Origin: Veillonella parvula
GTDB lineage: Bacteria > Bacillota > Negativicutes > Veillonellales > Veillonellaceae
Length of the DNA: 5,933 nt
Direction: 5' to 3'
NCBI GenBank assembly: GCA_947096075.1
Contig: CAMUQE010000118.1
Coordinates: 1-5,933, forward strand
Shown here: piece by piece, positions 1 to 5,512 of the stretch
Numbering within the stretch: position 1 is the first letter of the stretch
Layout of the letters: every line of letters begins with the position of its first letter
Position numbers and translations under genes: made by a program
Notes under the pieces: generated by a model
Database searches by the model: none
Seen by the model: the letters and a program-made list of their open reading frames with translations, nothing else
Told to the model about the DNA's origin: nothing

Positions 1-5
1 AGAAA

Positions 6-20
6 GACCCTTATAGGGTC
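6..20 (-). terminator. Short hairpin, possible terminator downstream of the YcgQ-like gene
   Basis: GACCCT and AGGGTC form a perfect 6-bp stem around a 3-base loop. Read on the minus strand the stem is followed by TTTCT, a short and impure U tract. It lies about 37 bases past the stop of the YcgQ-like gene, beyond a second, stronger hairpin. A weak intrinsic terminator for the minus-strand cassette is the simplest reading, but the tract is poor and the element runs to the window edge. Confidence 0.4.
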
Positions 21-26
21 AGAGCA

Positions 27-49
27 AACCACCCGTTCTACGGGTGGTT
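27..49. repeat. Perfect 9-bp stem-loop (AACCACCCG / CGGGTGGTT)
   Basis: A 9-bp perfect inverted repeat encloses a 5-base loop (TTCTA on the plus strand). It starts 8 bases beyond the stop codon of the YcgQ-like gene. On the minus strand it is followed only by TTTGCTCT, so it is not a textbook rho-independent terminator, although it could act with the neighbouring hairpin. The stable G+C-rich stem in A+T-rich surroundings also resembles the end hairpins of IS200/IS605-type elements or a dispersed palindromic repeat. The sequence to the left is not available to decide this. Confidence 0.5.
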
Positions 50-56
50 ATGATTC

Positions 57-821
57 TTAAGGGTATACATAGCCTAATATAGGTTCTGCAGATTTGATTT
101 TTGTAATCTCTACATATGGTTGTTTACGACCGTGGAAGTCTCGCGTAGAAACCTTACCTTCAATCGATACCCATTGTTCATTTTGTAAGCTATCACCATC
201 TGTTTTATAGGCTGTCATGCCAATAGGGGCAACGTCAGCAATACAACAAGCCATAGCCATACGAGAAATAGTAAATTCGTTAGATTTTAATGTATTATCT
301 TCGCGGTTTACATAGCCTGTCATATAAACTGTGTAGTCTTTATATTGATCAACATTAGCTCCAACCTTTACAATAGTTTGATAGAAATTATCTGAGTTCA
401 AAACGATTTCTTTTTTGTCCTTGGAAATCCCTGGCTCTTTACTTTCACTGTTAACGGTGACAACCTCTCCAATAGCATCGTTTGTAAAGTCGAAATTGTT
501 AGTATCATCGTTTACGCGAGCGGCACCATGAACGCCTGTTGATGGTACAAGAACGGGAGGAATGATGAGCAACATAATGGGAATAATAATCGGAACGATA
601 GACTTCCAGTTATGCTTGTAGTATTTTGAGGGCGCCCAAATGATCGTCGCTAGACCTCCTAAAATAAGGGCAATGCCACTAATACCTAGTAAAAGTTCAT
701 AACGTGGTGCAATATAGTTCAAATAACGACCTGTCACAATGAGGTAAATACAGCAGATACCTAAGGTGAGATACAATAGACCTTTCACGATAGAAAAGCG
801 ATCTTTCAGTCCTAATGTCAT
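57..821 (-). CDS. YcgQ-like membrane protein (TIGR03943/DUF1980 family), putative permease partner
   Basis: This 254-residue protein has the layout of the TIGR03943/DUF1980 family (Bacillus subtilis YcgQ type). Three hydrophobic segments lie at about residues 14-31, 41-62 and 74-93. A polar linker follows, then a soluble C-terminal domain (about 137-250) with the family's paired-cysteine signature RMAMACCIADVAPIG (Cys192-Cys193). Family members are normally encoded beside a DUF318/YcgR permease and are thought to form a two-part membrane system with it; that permease lies directly upstream here, fused to a CobW-like domain. The paired cysteines would suit metal or thiol chemistry, but this is inference. 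The ATG at 821 is supported by AAAAGGAG 8 bases upstream. A 186-base gap with an operator-like palindrome separates it from the permease gene, so it may have its own regulated promoter besides read-through. The substrate is not known. Family assignment is confident, function is not. Confidence 0.85.
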   Translation of the reverse strand: MTLGLKDRFSIVKGLLYLTLGICCIYLIVTGRYLNYIAPRYELLLGISGIALILGGLATIIWAPSKYYKHNWKSIVPIIIPIMLLIIPPVLVPSTGVHGAARVNDDTNNFDFTNDAIGEVVTVNSESKEPGISKDKKEIVLNSDNFYQTIVKVGANVDQYKDYTVYMTGYVNREDNTLKSNEFTISRMAMACCIADVAPIGMTAYKTDGDSLQNEQWVSIEGKVSTRDFHGRKQPYVEITKIKSAEPILGYVYP

Positions 822-853
822 GAAATCATCTCCTTTTAATCAATTAAGAACTG

Positions 854-868
854 AGATAATAATTATCT
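854..868. promoter_or_regulatory. Fur-family-like operator (7-1-7 palindrome)
   Basis: AGATAATAATTATCT is a perfect 15-bp palindrome with 7-base arms and one central base. It differs from the B. subtilis Fur 7-1-7 consensus TGATAATNATTATCA only at the outermost base of each arm. PerR and Zur boxes share the central TAAT-N-ATTA core, so the cognate regulator (Fur, Zur or PerR) cannot be named from sequence alone. It lies 33 bases upstream of the ATG of the YcgQ-like gene. Confidence 0.55.
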
Positions 869-881
869 TAAAATTAAGATA
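864..881. repeat. 18-bp dyad overlapping the Fur-like palindrome
   Basis: TATCTTAA and TTAAGATA form a perfect 8-2-8 inverted repeat. It shares the TATCT arm with the adjoining Fur-like palindrome at 854-868, so three alternating half-sites follow one another. Overlapping half-sites of this kind are common where Fur-family dimers bind side by side, but such A+T-rich dyads also arise by chance. Confidence 0.4.
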
Positions 882-967
882 TATTACACTATAAGATGTA
901 ATGATTATACTGAATTACAAATAGTAGCTCGTTAATTTAATGAGTAATTGTGAGTTGGAAAGTAGTT

Positions 968-1036
968 AAGTAAGAATTTGCCTACTAACTAAGTAAAAAT
1001 TTGTAAACTAGCTAAGAAAAAATTTGAATACTAATG
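968..1036. repeat. Three tandem imperfect 23-bp repeats across the end of the permease fusion gene
   Basis: Units lie at 968-990, 991-1013 and 1014-1036. Each begins AAG, has a conserved AATTTG about 8 bases in, and ends with an ACTA-like segment. The block spans the stop codon of the fusion gene (1008-1010): the right unit is coding (final residues ALVFKFFL), the middle unit contains the stop, and the left unit is non-coding. The 23-base period is not a multiple of three, so this is not a protein repeat. It looks like a small tandem duplication of the 3' end of the gene followed by drift. Confidence 0.6.
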
Positions 1037-2543
1037 CTGCTATGTAGGACATAACGGCAATCGTTATACTTAATCGTATGATAAATGAGGTAGGCATATA
1101 TTGTTTTAATATATACACGTTTTTGATATCTAGCATCGGACCCAAGATGAGGAAGCCCATTACGGAGCTAATAGGAAATAAAGTGCTCAAGGATTTACCG
1201 ATGATAGCATCTGATGTAGAGCAGACTGAGAAGAAGAATGCTAACATCAGCAAAATTGGAATGGCTGTAAATTCTGGCAAGGTTAATCCTGCATTGAGAA
1301 GCCAAGGTTTGCCATACACTTGAACTATAGATAGTACAGTTGCCGCCATGGAGAAATAGAATAAGAGTTGAGAAAACTCTTGTTCCATATGGATTAACAA
1401 TCTTTTTTTATCAATATATTTAGTTTTAGTTGTTTCTAAAACGATTTCTTCGTAGCTAAGACTCTGTGGTGCTCTTGCTTTCAATATAGATGTGGCTGGA
1501 GGCCAGAATCGAAATGATAGGGCTACTAACAAGGCCACAACTAGTCCTAAAACGATACGCCATACGGAGAGCATAGGATTGTCTGGAAATGCATACCAAG
1601 TAGAAAGAATGGTGATAGGGTTTATAATCGGACTAGCGAGCATAAATAAAAGGGCTACCGATAAAGGGATACCTCTGTCTATTAGTGCCTTGAATAAGGG
1701 GATGATAGCACAGTCACAAATTGGCAAGGCAAAGCCACTGACCATAGCAGCCCCATAACTTTTCCAAGAATGGTCGCCTAACAGTTTTAGTAGCACTCGT
1801 TGTGGTACGAAATAGCGAATAATCGTTGAGCCTACCGTGCCTAGCAATAGGAATGGGATGGCTTCGATGATGAGACCCGTGATTATAGCGAAGCATTGGT
1901 GAATGGAATAGGGGATGTCATGGCGAAAAGCTGTGACCAACAGTATATAAGTTGTAACACCAATAACTAATAGATTGGGAATGAGTCCCCATGTAGAATT
2001 TCGGCACAGCTGCTCCACTTTTTCAGGGGTGGGAGTGGTTACAATTTTAGCATCTCCGTTGTAGGTGCGCAATAAAGCGTGATGTGTATCGGATTCTGTG
2101 ATGATACAATCTGCGCTGTATAATTGACTCATTACGTCATTACCTAAGCCAGGGAGTATGGTTGAAACAAATTGATCGGTACAAATATATAACACCTTTT
2201 CTATTTGTACTAGGTGGCTTAATATATCGCTATATAGTAAGGCTTCTAGTTGATGAAAGCTTACCATGCCATTCCACTCAATCCATAGCTCTTTTGGCTG
2301 TAGTCGTTTTAAATAATCCGCAATTTTACAGGCTATCAACTCGTAAGACTTGATATCGCTAGGAACGATGGCACTGAGTTCATCTGCATTGAGTTGTAAG
2401 GGCTCTTTGATAAGAGGCTCACTGCCTTCTTCGGCGCTGATTATTGCGGTACCGCCTAGCTTTTTTCGGTATTGTAATTGTTTGTTTATGAACGTGCTTT
2501 TACCGGATCCAATAAACCCTGTAACGATATAAACAGGAATCAT
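1008..2543 (-). CDS. Fusion of a degenerate CobW-like P-loop domain with a DUF318/YcgR-type permease
   Basis: This 511-residue protein has two parts. Residues 1-182 resemble a CobW/COG0523 G domain: P-loop GFIGSGKST (9-17), EWNG (89-92) where relatives carry an acidic switch motif, CTDQF (121-125), and ADCIITESD (144-152) where a GTPase would have NKxD. It lacks the CxCC metal motif. Residues about 187-511 are a DUF318 (PF03773; YcgR/ArsP-like) permease with roughly eight to nine hydrophobic segments. Its family motifs are PICDCAIIP (CDC at 276-278), ASPIINP (303-309) and SVCSTSD (439-445). DUF318 permeases are usually stand-alone, so the N-terminal domain is the odd part. I prefer the ATG at 2543 to the GTG at 2552: it overlaps the upstream TGA as ATGA, implying translational coupling, and its MIPV start mirrors MIPI of the upstream protein. 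No strong Shine-Dalgarno is visible. Likely partners are the flanking CobW GTPase and YcgQ-like protein. The transported substrate is unknown, with a metal ion inferred. Confidence 0.85.
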   Translation of the reverse strand: MIPVYIVTGFIGSGKSTFINKQLQYRKKLGGTAIISAEEGSEPLIKEPLQLNADELSAIVPSDIKSYELIACKIADYLKRLQPKELWIEWNGMVSFHQLEALLYSDILSHLVQIEKVLYICTDQFVSTILPGLGNDVMSQLYSADCIITESDTHHALLRTYNGDAKIVTTPTPEKVEQLCRNSTWGLIPNLLVIGVTTYILLVTAFRHDIPYSIHQCFAIITGLIIEAIPFLLLGTVGSTIIRYFVPQRVLLKLLGDHSWKSYGAAMVSGFALPICDCAIIPLFKALIDRGIPLSVALLFMLASPIINPITILSTWYAFPDNPMLSVWRIVLGLVVALLVALSFRFWPPATSILKARAPQSLSYEEIVLETTKTKYIDKKRLLIHMEQEFSQLLFYFSMAATVLSIVQVYGKPWLLNAGLTLPEFTAIPILLMLAFFFSVCSTSDAIIGKSLSTLFPISSVMGFLILGPMLDIKNVYILKQYMPTSFIIRLSITIAVMSYIAALVFKFFLS

Positions 2544-3409
2544 GATTGACACACTTCGTTATGTACCATTGGTACATTAAAATCTGTTCCGATAACGACT
2601 AAACTATAGTCATTAGTTTCACTAGGTGAAAGCGAACAATAATGTGTGCCGTACTGGAGTTCGTGTGGGCCTTCTGTAGTAGGTACAATCCCTTTGGCAC
2701 GAAGCACTGTATCAGGCATGCCTTCTAAAATGGTTTTCCACTGTGCGAGACTGAGAGTACGTAAATCCTTAAAGGTATGACTCATAAATAAATGTTCATC
2801 GTGCAAACAGTGATCATCATGACAATGATACAGGCGCTTGATGTAATCACGCAAACTGATGGTATCCCATGCTTCTTCATGAATTGGTGTATGTGGCGCG
2901 AGGTCGCGAATCATACGTTTCGTAATGCTTGTTTGTTGAATATCTTCTGTATGGCTCAAAAAAATCGCATCACCATGAGTGATTTGATCCTTGAAGAAAA
3001 GACCAAAATTTTTGATAAACATTGGTGCTTGCATAGCATCGACAGTCGTTATCGATGCGTGAACGTAAGCAGATTTTGCAATGTCCTCGTCGTTACAAGT
3101 ATGGATGATTTCACTAAGCTTGCTAACACCTGATGGCTCGATGTAGATCATATCGATTTTGTAATTTTGGAGAATATCAAGTAGTGCTTGCTGGAAATTT
3201 CCTTGTAAGCTACAACAAATACAGCCAGAGGTTACTTCGCGGACTGTAGCCCCTGTTTTTGCAAGATTAGTCGCATCAAGGCTAGTTTCACCAAAATCGT
3301 TTTCTATAATAAGAATTTTATCTTTCGATGTATGTTCTTTTAGTATATGTTGTAAGAATGTTGTTTTTCCAGAACCTAGAAATCCGGATATGATAACAAT
3401 AGGGATCAT
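2540..3409 (-). CDS. CobW/COG0523-family P-loop GTPase, putative metallochaperone
   Basis: A 289-residue CobW/COG0523 protein, somewhat shorter than many relatives. In order: P-loop GFLGSGKTT (9-17), ENDFGE (36-41), the metal-binding CxCC loop GCICC (62-66), EPSG (91-94), TVDA (122-125), a His/Cys/Asp-rich stretch YHCHDDHCLHDEH (194-206) and a short CobW C-terminal-like domain. Family members bind GTP and a metal ion (zinc, cobalt or nickel) and are thought to load metal into target proteins; CxCC plus the His-rich stretch suits that. The usual NKxD guanine motif reads SHTED (152-156), so nucleotide preference is uncertain. I chose the ATG at 3409 because AGGAGG stands 5 bases upstream; the open frame extends 13 residues further to 3448 without similar support. 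It is the first gene of the minus-strand cassette and overlaps the permease fusion by 4 bases. The client and metal are not known. Confidence 0.88.
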   Translation of the reverse strand: MIPIVIISGFLGSGKTTFLQHILKEHTSKDKILIIENDFGETSLDATNLAKTGATVREVTSGCICCSLQGNFQQALLDILQNYKIDMIYIEPSGVSKLSEIIHTCNDEDIAKSAYVHASITTVDAMQAPMFIKNFGLFFKDQITHGDAIFLSHTEDIQQTSITKRMIRDLAPHTPIHEEAWDTISLRDYIKRLYHCHDDHCLHDEHLFMSHTFKDLRTLSLAQWKTILEGMPDTVLRAKGIVPTTEGPHELQYGTHYCSLSPSETNDYSLVVIGTDFNVPMVHNEVCQS

Positions 3410-3414
3410 ATACA

Positions 3415-3420
3415 CCTCCT
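3415..3420 (-). promoter_or_regulatory. Ribosome binding site that fixes the CobW start
   Basis: On the minus strand AGGAGG ends 5 bases before the ATG at 3407-3409. It is a full-strength Shine-Dalgarno and decides for this start over the in-frame ATG at 3448, which lacks one. Confidence 0.85.
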
Positions 3421-3435
3421 GAGTAATGTAAACAC

Positions 3436-3441
3436 AGTATA
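3436..3441 (-). promoter_or_regulatory. Candidate -10 hexamer for the CobW-permease cassette
   Basis: TATACT on the minus strand lies about 26 bases upstream of the CobW ATG, which would give a short leader carrying the ribosome binding site. No good -35 is visible 16-18 bases further upstream (TTTTCT is the closest). The heptamer AACACAG (plus strand) occurs at 3431-3437 and 3454-3460, partly overlapping this hexamer, and could be an activator or repressor site. Tentative. Confidence 0.3.
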
Positions 3442-3678
3442 CACCCATAGGATAACACAGAAAATACTCTAGGGGGTATATGAAAAGTGGCGAACAGATC
3501 AGAGTTTAACGGACTTTTTTGAAATTTATAGGATATATACTTTATATGAGTATACTAGCACATGTAGTTGATATTCATAATTATTTGTAAATAGAATGAC
3601 ATATGTAGTCTTGATTATATATGAAAGAATACGCCTATATGAATAAATATTTATTTGTAAATTCGGAGAAATTTTTAT

Positions 3679-3736
3679 AAAAAAAACTCCTACAAGATCG
3701 TTTAGTCGGAGAGGTTGACTAAACTACTTGTAGGAG
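3679..3736 (-). terminator. Intrinsic terminator after pepD
   Basis: Read on the minus strand, CTCCTACAAG pairs with CTTGTAGGAG (10 bp). Inside that, after small asymmetric bulges of 3 and 4 bases, TTTAGTC pairs with GACTAAA (7 bp) around a 9-base loop. The stem is followed at once by eight T residues (3679-3686). The U tract is on the minus strand only, so it terminates pepD transcription arriving from the right, about 97 bases beyond the pepD stop codon. It should insulate the CobW cassette from pepD. Confidence 0.88.
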
Positions 3737-3832
3737 GCTTGGAGAGACAGTATTACATAGTTCTCGTGATTTAATATATTATTTACTTATAGTATAACAA
3801 ATTATACATCAAAAATATAGTAATTATTTATT

Positions 3833-5281
3833 TTATTGTAATTTTGCTAATAATGCTTTGAGGTACACATATACATTTTCAACAGAAGGTAAATGAACGC
3901 GTTCTGTTGGTGTATGAGGACTTACGATAGTAGGCCCAAAGCTAATCATCTGTGTATTTGGTAATACGCCTTTTAATAAACCACATTCGAGGCCTGCGTG
4001 GATGGCATTTACATTAGCTGGTGTATTGAACATTTCGTTATGCAAGGAAATCGCTTGTTCTTCCAATTTTGAGCCTTTGTCGTATTCCCATGCTGGATAT
4101 CCACCTGTACGCTCTGCAGCTACGCCAAGTGCTTTTGCAAGAAGCATCATTTTTTTAGTTAAGAATTCAAGACTATTGATATTGGAACTACGAATAGAAA
4201 TGAGTATTTCAATGGTATGTTGATTTTCACGTACGATAGCAATATTATTAGATGTTTCTACAAGGTTTGGGATAGACTTACTTACAGAATGAACCCCATC
4301 TTGTGCAAGATAGATATATGTAATAAGTGCTTCTGTTGTGTCTTCTGCATATACTATTTCAGGAGTAGGAACATCTTCAACTACGAATGTAAGTCCTGGA
4401 TCCTGTACGCTATATTCGTGTTGATATTGTTTTTCTTGGTATGCGAGTAATGTTTTAATGGCTGCCACATCTTCAGAACGTACAGATAATACAGCTACTG
4501 CCTTAGACGGGATTGCATTATGTTTTACGCCACCTTCGAAGAACGCTAAACTAATAGGATATTGCTGTTGAATATCATAGAGCACACGGGTTAGCACTTG
4601 GTTTGCATTGGCTCGTTGCTCGTTGATTTCGATGCCGGAGTGCCCCCCCTTGAGGCCGGTTACTGTAATGGATAAGCCCGCATCATAGCCTGGTTGATTG
4701 TTATCGCGCAACAATGGAATTTTTACATGTACGTGGCAACCGCCAGCACAACTAACGGTGAAGTCATGTTCTACCTCTGTATCTAGGTTGAGTAAGTAGT
4801 CACCAGTTACTTGGCCTTCTTTAATGGCAAAGGCACCATCCATACCAGTTTCTTCGTTGGTAGTGAATAATAATTGCATTGGACCATGTTGTTGGTTTTC
4901 ATCTTCAAGGAGAGCAAGCATCATAGCAGCACCCATGCCATTATCAGCACCTAACGTTGTATGGTCTGCGTGCATCCAATCGCCTTCGATGATGTTGGCG
5001 ATTGGATCTTTAGAGAAGTCGTGGTTAGAGTCATGGTCTTTAACACAAACCATATCAATATGGCCTTGTAAAATGATGGATGGACGGTTTTCATAACCTG
5101 GAGATGCAGCTTTTTTTATAACTACATTAAAGATTTCGTCTTGATGAACTTCAAGACCTAAATTTTTGGCAAAGTTCACGATGTAATCGCTGATTCCTTT
5201 TTCATTGCCGGACTCACGCGGAATTTGGCTCATTTCTTTAAAAATTTCTAAAATGCGTTTTGCTTGAACGATTGTTTCCAT
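3833..5281 (-). CDS. pepD: Aminoacyl-histidine dipeptidase (PepD, peptidase family M20)
   Basis: This 482-residue protein matches bacterial PepD (Xaa-His dipeptidase, M20 family) in length and motifs. PepD is a cytosolic two-metal, usually zinc, dipeptidase that cleaves beta-alanyl-histidine (carnosine) and a range of other dipeptides. Visible motifs: GHIDMV (His74, Asp76), GADNGMG (bridging Asp113), the catalytic pair NEETG (Glu143-Glu144), NLDTE (Asp167), the lid-domain GLKGGHSG (209-216), HAGLECG (428-434), and ISFGPTIVSPHTPTERV, whose His456 is the last expected ligand. No signal peptide is seen. The open frame begins at 5302, but the ATG at 5281 is preferred: AAAGGTG lies 5 bases upstream of it, and the 5302 ATG has no such site. 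The gene stands alone, with its own terminator (3679-3736) and a divergent neighbour. Its likely role is release of amino acids from peptides, consistent with an organism living on peptides and organic acids. Confidence 0.94.
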   Translation of the reverse strand: METIVQAKRILEIFKEMSQIPRESGNEKGISDYIVNFAKNLGLEVHQDEIFNVVIKKAASPGYENRPSIILQGHIDMVCVKDHDSNHDFSKDPIANIIEGDWMHADHTTLGADNGMGAAMMLALLEDENQQHGPMQLLFTTNEETGMDGAFAIKEGQVTGDYLLNLDTEVEHDFTVSCAGGCHVHVKIPLLRDNNQPGYDAGLSITVTGLKGGHSGIEINEQRANANQVLTRVLYDIQQQYPISLAFFEGGVKHNAIPSKAVAVLSVRSEDVAAIKTLLAYQEKQYQHEYSVQDPGLTFVVEDVPTPEIVYAEDTTEALITYIYLAQDGVHSVSKSIPNLVETSNNIAIVRENQHTIEILISIRSSNINSLEFLTKKMMLLAKALGVAAERTGGYPAWEYDKGSKLEEQAISLHNEMFNTPANVNAIHAGLECGLLKGVLPNTQMISFGPTIVSPHTPTERVHLPSVENVYVYLKALLAKLQ

Positions 5282-5286
5282 AATGG

Positions 5287-5293
5287 CACCTTT
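5287..5293 (-). promoter_or_regulatory. Ribosome binding site that fixes the pepD start
   Basis: AAAGGTG on the minus strand is 5 bases before the ATG at 5279-5281. It lies inside the longer open frame that starts at 5302, so it argues that the first seven codons of that frame are not translated. Confidence 0.65.
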
Positions 5294-5359
5294 CATTCTC
5301 ATGTAGAATAGACATGTATGTATTATTGAAAGCTTTTAAAACAATATAAAATGAAATAC

Positions 5360-5387
5360 TTTATCGTAATGATTGCTTGTTTTACAA
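5360..5387 (-). promoter_or_regulatory. Candidate pepD promoter
   Basis: On the minus strand TTGTAA (5382-5387) and GATAAA (5360-5365) are 16 bases apart, a plausible though imperfect sigma-A-type pair about 80 bases upstream of the pepD start codon. Other A+T-rich hexamers nearby could serve instead, so the placement is tentative. Confidence 0.3.
5364..5378. promoter_or_regulatory. Zur-box-like 7-1-7 sequence in the pepD promoter region
   Basis: TCGTAATGATTGCTT has one arm (TCGTAAT) identical to the B. subtilis Zur half-site; the other arm keeps ATT and a C but departs at three positions from ATTACGA. It would sit between the candidate -35 and -10 of pepD. Zinc-dependent control of a zinc peptidase is possible, but a single good half-site is weak evidence. 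Confidence 0.25.
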
Positions 5388-5400
5388 CCTATAGTAGGTT
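5386..5400. repeat. 15-bp dyad AACCTA-TAG-TAGGTT
   Basis: A perfect 6-3-6 inverted repeat in the pepD/pncB spacer. It abuts the candidate pepD -35 hexamer, so it could be an operator for an unidentified regulator. The 3-base loop would also allow a small hairpin, but there is no following U tract in either direction. Confidence 0.45.
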
Positions 5401-5472
5401 CTTTCATACATACACATGAAATATATAAATTATTACTATATATATAGTTATATCACAATAAGGATTATTAGG

Positions 5473-5497
5473 ATAGCTTATGCTAGGTGCTAGCTAT
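5473..5497. repeat. Nested dyads ahead of the pncB -10 hexamer
   Basis: ATAGCT (5473-5478) pairs with AGCTAT (5492-5497), and GCTAG (5482-5486) pairs with CTAGC (5490-5494) around GTG. Together they cover the -35 position relative to the TATAAT at 5513-5518. This is a plausible operator for control of NAD salvage, but no known regulator motif is recognised. Confidence 0.4.
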
Positions 5498-5512
5498 ATA
5501 GGAATAATATTG

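Larger units (their letters stand above)
822..1007 (-). promoter_or_regulatory. Regulatory spacer upstream of the YcgQ-like gene
   Basis: This 186-base A+T-rich gap lies between the permease fusion gene and the YcgQ-like gene, both on the minus strand. No terminator is visible, so read-through is possible. Reading on the minus strand, -10-like hexamers occur at 904-909 (TATAAT) and 888-893 (TATAGT), without a convincing -35. Downstream of them come an 18-bp dyad and a Fur-family-like palindrome, and then a good ribosome binding site. The order of promoter-like hexamers followed by operators would suit repression of an internal promoter. That is an inference; the exact promoter cannot be fixed by eye. 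Confidence 0.4.
3410..3832. other. Gene-free spacer between pepD and the CobW cassette
   Basis: These 423 bases are A+T-rich and contain no convincing gene on either strand. The right side holds the long terminator hairpin after pepD (3679-3736), and the left side holds the start region of the CobW cassette. Between them lie a 12-bp direct repeat TTATTTGTAAAT (3581-3592 and 3651-3662) and scattered promoter-like A+T tracts. A possible plus-strand promoter (TTGAAA, 17 bases, TTATAT, around 3519-3547) has no gene downstream. A nine-codon plus-strand frame at 3480 behind GGGGG is too short to call. Confidence 0.6.

Noticed and set aside
1078..1323. Plus-strand open frames within the permease fusion gene, including 1492-1758 and 2162-2532
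   Set aside because: All are antisense to a well-supported gene with clear family motifs, and none shows a domain or start signal.
2792..3133. 113-residue open frame on the plus strand
   Set aside because: It lies wholly antisense to the CobW gene, has no ribosome binding site or recognisable domain, and is explained as a shadow of that gene.
3410..3448. N-terminal extension of the CobW protein (13 residues from the ATG at 3448)
   Set aside because: The internal ATG at 3409 has AGGAGG at ideal spacing and begins the protein exactly at the family's beta-strand before the P-loop; the upstream ATG has no such site.
3480..3509. Nine-codon plus-strand frame preceded by GGGGG
   Set aside because: Too short to support as a gene, with no conserved feature and no downstream gene for it to act as a leader peptide.
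3687..3736. Long hairpin considered as a riboswitch or small RNA
   Set aside because: The immediate run of eight U residues on the minus strand after a strong stem, just past pepD, is fully explained by an intrinsic terminator.
4824..5096. Plus-strand open frames antisense to pepD, including 4002-4450
   Set aside because: They overlap conserved pepD catalytic regions on the other strand and look like compositional shadows.
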